From assembly GCA_963739995.1 (NCBI GenBank), contig CAVUCH010000001.1, forward strand, positions 1 to 64,000: DNA of 64,000 bases, given 5' to 3'. The DNA comes from CAVUCH01 sp963739995 (GTDB lineage: Bacteria > Acidobacteriota > Vicinamibacteria > Vicinamibacterales > JAENWD01). The notes below the pieces were generated by a model. That model had not been told where the DNA came from. It ran no database searches and saw only the letters and a program-made list of their open reading frames with translations. The translations under genes were made by a program, and so were the position numbers. Shown here one piece after another: positions 61,185 through 64,000 of this stretch (the first letter of the stretch is position 1; the number at the start of each line of letters is the position of its first letter).

Positions 61185-62287
61185 CGGCGTTCCCCCGGCG
61201 CGCTCAGCGTGCCGTTGATGGCAGCCACCATCTCCGAGGCGAATCGCTCCCGGCTGAATCGCTCAGCGTGTCGGCGGATGACGGACGAATCGAACGGCCG
61301 TTCAGCGGCATCACGCAGCCCCCTCGCGAGTGCCTCCGGACCGGGATCTTCGACCAGCACGCCGGTGCGGCCGTGGATCACCGTTTCGAGCGCCCCGCCC
61401 TCCGCGCGCGACACGACCGGTCGGCCGCAGGCCTGGGCCTCGACGGCTACGATCCCGAAGTCCTCCTCGCCTGGCAGGATGACCGCGGTTGCCGCGCGGT
61501 ACAATTCCCGGATTTCCCCGTTGGTACGGGTCCCGAGAAATTCCACCCCCGTCCCGCCAGCAGCCAGGAGCCGGGCACGGTCCGGCCCGTCGCCGATTAT
61601 TCGCAGGGGTAGCCCGGCGAGGCGTGCAGCCTCGATAGCGATGTCAATGCGTTTGTAGGGAACCAGCGCGGACACGATCAAAAGATATGGCTCCGGTGTC
61701 CGGCCATCTGGACTGTAGAACGATGTGTCCACGGGAGGATACACAACCAGGGCATCGCGACCATAATACCGCCTGATCCGCCCCGCTACATACCGCGAAT
61801 TCGCGACGTAGGAATCCACACGTCCGGCCGTCGCCGCGTCCCAGCGCGCCAATCGCCGCAGGGCGACTGCTGCCGCCCGGCTGCCGAGCCGTCCTAAACG
61901 GTCGGGTCCGAAGTAGTGCGGGAACTGATCCCAGGCATACCGCATAGGCGTGTGGCAGTAGCAGACGTGCCGGGCCCGGCCGGGTACGACCACCGACTTG
62001 GCCGCGCAGTGGCTGCTGCTCACGACCAGATCGAACCCGTCCAGATCGAAGAGCTCAACGGCGATTGGGAATGCGGGCAGCGCGTGGCGATAGAACCGTC
62101 GGATCTGCGGAAGCGCCTGCAGGAACGACGTGTGCCGCGGAAGCGCCTCGATCGTCGGTGACACCGCGCCTGGGACATGCACCAGCGTGAACAGCTCGGC
62201 TGACGGAAACTGCTCGCACAGCGCTTCGAGCACCTTTTCCCCACCGCGCATCCCGGTGAGCCAGTCATGAACCAAGGCGACGCGCAT
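61178..62287 (-). CDS. GT4-family glycosyltransferase
   Basis: A GT-B fold transferase of 369 residues. The N-half begins MRVALVHDWLTGMRGGEKVLE, with CYCHTPMRYAWDQFPHYF near residue 110. The C-half shows LLIVSALVPYKRIDIAIEAAR near 205 and the donor-binding EEDFGIVAVEAQACGRPVV (E-x7-E) near 275. It should extend the lipid-linked sugar. ATG 62287 overlaps the stop of the upstream GT4 gene; GTG 62290 is possible. Confidence 0.9.
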   Translation of the reverse strand: MRVALVHDWLTGMRGGEKVLEALCEQFPSAELFTLVHVPGAVSPTIEALPRHTSFLQALPQIRRFYRHALPAFPIAVELFDLDGFDLVVSSSHCAAKSVVVPGRARHVCYCHTPMRYAWDQFPHYFGPDRLGRLGSRAAAVALRRLARWDAATAGRVDSYVANSRYVAGRIRRYYGRDALVVYPPVDTSFYSPDGRTPEPYLLIVSALVPYKRIDIAIEAARLAGLPLRIIGDGPDRARLLAAGGTGVEFLGTRTNGEIRELYRAATAVILPGEEDFGIVAVEAQACGRPVVSRAEGGALETVIHGRTGVLVEDPGPEALARGLRDAAERPFDSSVIRRHAERFSRERFASEMVAAINGTLSAPGERRW

Positions 62288-63402
62288 CACGGCTCGGCCG
62301 CCACCTCGCCATAGATCTGGCGGATACGCCGAATCGAGCGGTCCCAGGAGAAATCGGCGGCGCGGGCGAGTCCTCTGGCCCGCAGCGTCTCGCGCAGCCC
62401 CGGCTCGGTCAGCACGCGCCGGATGCCATCGGCGATGGCGCGCGGGTCGCGGGGATCTACGAGCACGGCGGCGTCCCCCGCTACTTCCGGCAGCGACGAC
62501 ACGTTCGACGTGACGACCGGCGCGCCGCTTGCCATGGCTTCGAGCGGCGGCAGGCCGAAGCCTTCATAGAGGGACGGAAACACGAACACGGCTGCCAGGC
62601 GGTAGAGCACCGCGAGCGTGGCGTCCGGCATGTACCCGAGAAACCTGACGTACTTGTGGAGGTTGTAGCGGTGCACCGCCCGCCGCAACTCAGCGTATTT
62701 CGAAATCTCGTCGCCGATGACGATGAGCTTCAGGTGGTCCAGGCCGTCCTCCCGCAACAGGTGAAACGCGTCGATCAGGCGCTCGAGGTTCTTGTGCGGC
62801 TTGACATTGCCGGCATACAGCACGAAATCGCCTGTCAGCTGATAGCGTTGCGCCACGCGTGACATTTCCTCTTCGGGCGGCTGCACGCGGAAGCGATCGT
62901 CGATGCCGTTGTAGATGACGCTGATCTTTTCCGGGGGTATTTCGAAGAACCGCAGGATGTCGCGCTTGGATGTCTCGGAGACCGTCAGGATCCGGTTCGA
63001 CACGCGGGCGGCCGCCCAGAGGGACGCCCGCGCGTACATCAGCGCCATCCGGTTCGGCAGATACTCCGGGAACATCAGGTGAATGCAGTCGTGGATCGTC
63101 ACGACCGACTTTCGCCGGCTGAGCGGCGGAAGGACGTAATGCGGCGCGTGAAAGAGATCGACACGTTCCCGACGAAGGGCCAACGGGATCGAGAACTGCT
63201 CGCGGATCGAGTAGGGATCGGAATTGTTGGGCACCGCGCGAAAGTTCGGCCCGAGCGTCGGCGCAAGGGAGCAGTCCCGCTCCTGGCAGAGCAGTACGTA
63301 GTCGGTGTCGTGATCGATCCGCGAGAGGACGCGCAGCACGTTTCGGATATAGGTGCCGATGCCGAAGTCGTGGAGCTTTCTGGCGTCTATCGCGATGCGC
63401 AC
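62287..63402 (-). CDS. GT4-family glycosyltransferase
   Basis: A 371-residue GT-B transferase with MRIAIDARKLHDFGIGTYIRN at the start, TIHDCIHLMFPEYLP near residue 105, VLYAGNVKPHKNLERLIDAF near 195 and the donor site YEGFGLPPLEAMASGAPVV near 280. This is the mannosyl/rhamnosyltransferase-like layout seen in exopolysaccharide clusters. It is separated from the upstream GT2 by 84 bases and overlaps the next GT4. Confidence 0.92.
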   Translation of the reverse strand: MRIAIDARKLHDFGIGTYIRNVLRVLSRIDHDTDYVLLCQERDCSLAPTLGPNFRAVPNNSDPYSIREQFSIPLALRRERVDLFHAPHYVLPPLSRRKSVVTIHDCIHLMFPEYLPNRMALMYARASLWAAARVSNRILTVSETSKRDILRFFEIPPEKISVIYNGIDDRFRVQPPEEEMSRVAQRYQLTGDFVLYAGNVKPHKNLERLIDAFHLLREDGLDHLKLIVIGDEISKYAELRRAVHRYNLHKYVRFLGYMPDATLAVLYRLAAVFVFPSLYEGFGLPPLEAMASGAPVVTSNVSSLPEVAGDAAVLVDPRDPRAIADGIRRVLTEPGLRETLRARGLARAADFSWDRSIRRIRQIYGEVAAEP

Positions 63403-63486
63403 GCAACGGTCCTTCGGGCCGGAGGGCCGTGCGCGAACACCGCGTGCGCAGCGGCTGGGCAGCCTGGCCCTGAGGCCACTGGTATT

Positions 63487-64000
63487 CTAGCCGCCCCCCG
63501 GCGGGGCCTGCCCCAGCACATCGGGATGCTGCCCGCGCACCCGCAGGTACCACGCTATGAGCGGAGCCCAACGTGGCCGCCACTTGCGATAGAACGCCAG
63601 CTGCCCCCGGCGGTAGGCGACTACGGTTGCCGCCCCTGCGCGGACTTTCGATCGGCCCCGCAGGTGTATCACCTCGACAACGGGCGTGAACCGGATGCGT
63701 CGTCCAACGCCACGCAAGGCTGCGCAGAAGTCGACGTCTTCCCAGGTACAGGAAGAATCGCTCGTCCAGGAGCCCTACCGCTACGGCATCGGCCCGGCGG
63801 ACGAGCAGGCACGCGCCGCTGACCCATGCGACTGTGCGCGCACGGCGGGTCATCGACTCGACCCACGGGTGCACGGGCCAGAATCCGCGGTGGTGCGAGC
63901 GGCCGAGCCAGCGCTGCCATGCCTCGCCCCAGGGGCTGGGCATCGGGCCGAACGACAGCTCGGCCCGGCCGGCACTGTCGACGAGACGCGGTCCGACCGC
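63487..64000 (-). pseudogene. GT2-family glycosyltransferase, frameshifted and cut by the window edge
   Basis: The visible part is the C-terminal half of a GT2 (rhamnosyltransferase-like) enzyme. From the window edge it reads VGPRLVDSAGRAELSFGPM, then VAWVSGACLLVRRADA and LLDERFFLY. There the frame breaks at about 63745: the expected WEDVDFCAALRGVG follows only after dropping one base from the CCAGG stretch. It then continues RFTPVVEVIHLRG to the stop at 63487. Either a genuine one-base insertion or an assembly error explains it. The N-terminus lies outside the window. Confidence 0.8.

Overview
The window is GC-rich, gene-dense bacterial DNA, and I infer an Acidobacteriota genome, most likely of the Vicinamibacteria type. 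The evidence is a complete KDO/LPS supply cluster (so a Gram-negative outer membrane), a VWFA-related acidobacterial-domain protein, a DUF2911 protein, a bactofilin paired with a methyltransferase-like protein, and a type IV pilus pilMNOPQ cluster. I have no database result, so this placement rests on gene content alone.

Layout. 1-3910 is a decayed prophage remnant (small terminase, HK97-type capsid and small structural genes, all frameshifted) that abuts the 3' end of a tRNA-Ala(CGC) gene. 4213-10449 holds pfkA (+), then a minus-strand block transcribed rplM-rpsI-rpsB-tsf-pyrH-frr-thrC from a clear sigma70-type promoter at 10496-10524. 10709-16211 holds pilM-pilN-pilO-pilP-pilQ plus two exported proteins. 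16269-23472 holds an M24 peptidase, accB-accC-thiE, an amino acid permease, folD and coaE. 23464-29587 (minus) is the KDO/LPS block kdsB-pyrG-kdsA-kdsD-kdsC-lapB: CTP synthase sits with the enzymes that make CMP-KDO, and LapB is an LPS-assembly factor. 29693-35920 holds an orphan PilP-like exported protein, serA, a cluster of DnaA-box-like repeats, icd-mdh, DUF2911 and arginase.

35927-45508 is the most heterogeneous part. It carries an exported O-methyltransferase, a nuclease-like protein with a histone-like basic tail and its partner, a VWFA-related protein, a frameshifted DNA methyltransferase, a small Cys/His-rich protein, a D,D-carboxypeptidase, an FdhE-like protein and trxA-trxB. 45549-58643 holds mnmA-iscS, bactofilin with a methyltransferase-like protein, an acyl-CoA dehydrogenase, glpX, an MFS transporter, a CPA2 antiporter, a TsaC-like protein, hflX, a TPR/SLH lipoprotein and a CDP-alcohol phosphatidyltransferase. 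58751-64000 (minus) is an exopolysaccharide block: GT2 (frameshifted, cut by the window edge), two GT4 enzymes, a polyprenyl-phosphate sugar transferase and a UDP-glucuronate decarboxylase.

Single-base frameshifts recur (GT2, DNA methyltransferase, start of pilQ) in addition to the many in the phage remnant, so assembly indels should be ruled out before any of these is called a pseudogene. No CRISPR array, rRNA, transposase or intact phage is visible. The candidates I find most worth follow-up are the nuclease-like/basic-tail gene pair at 36787-38333, the exported O-methyltransferase, and the DnaA-box cluster.
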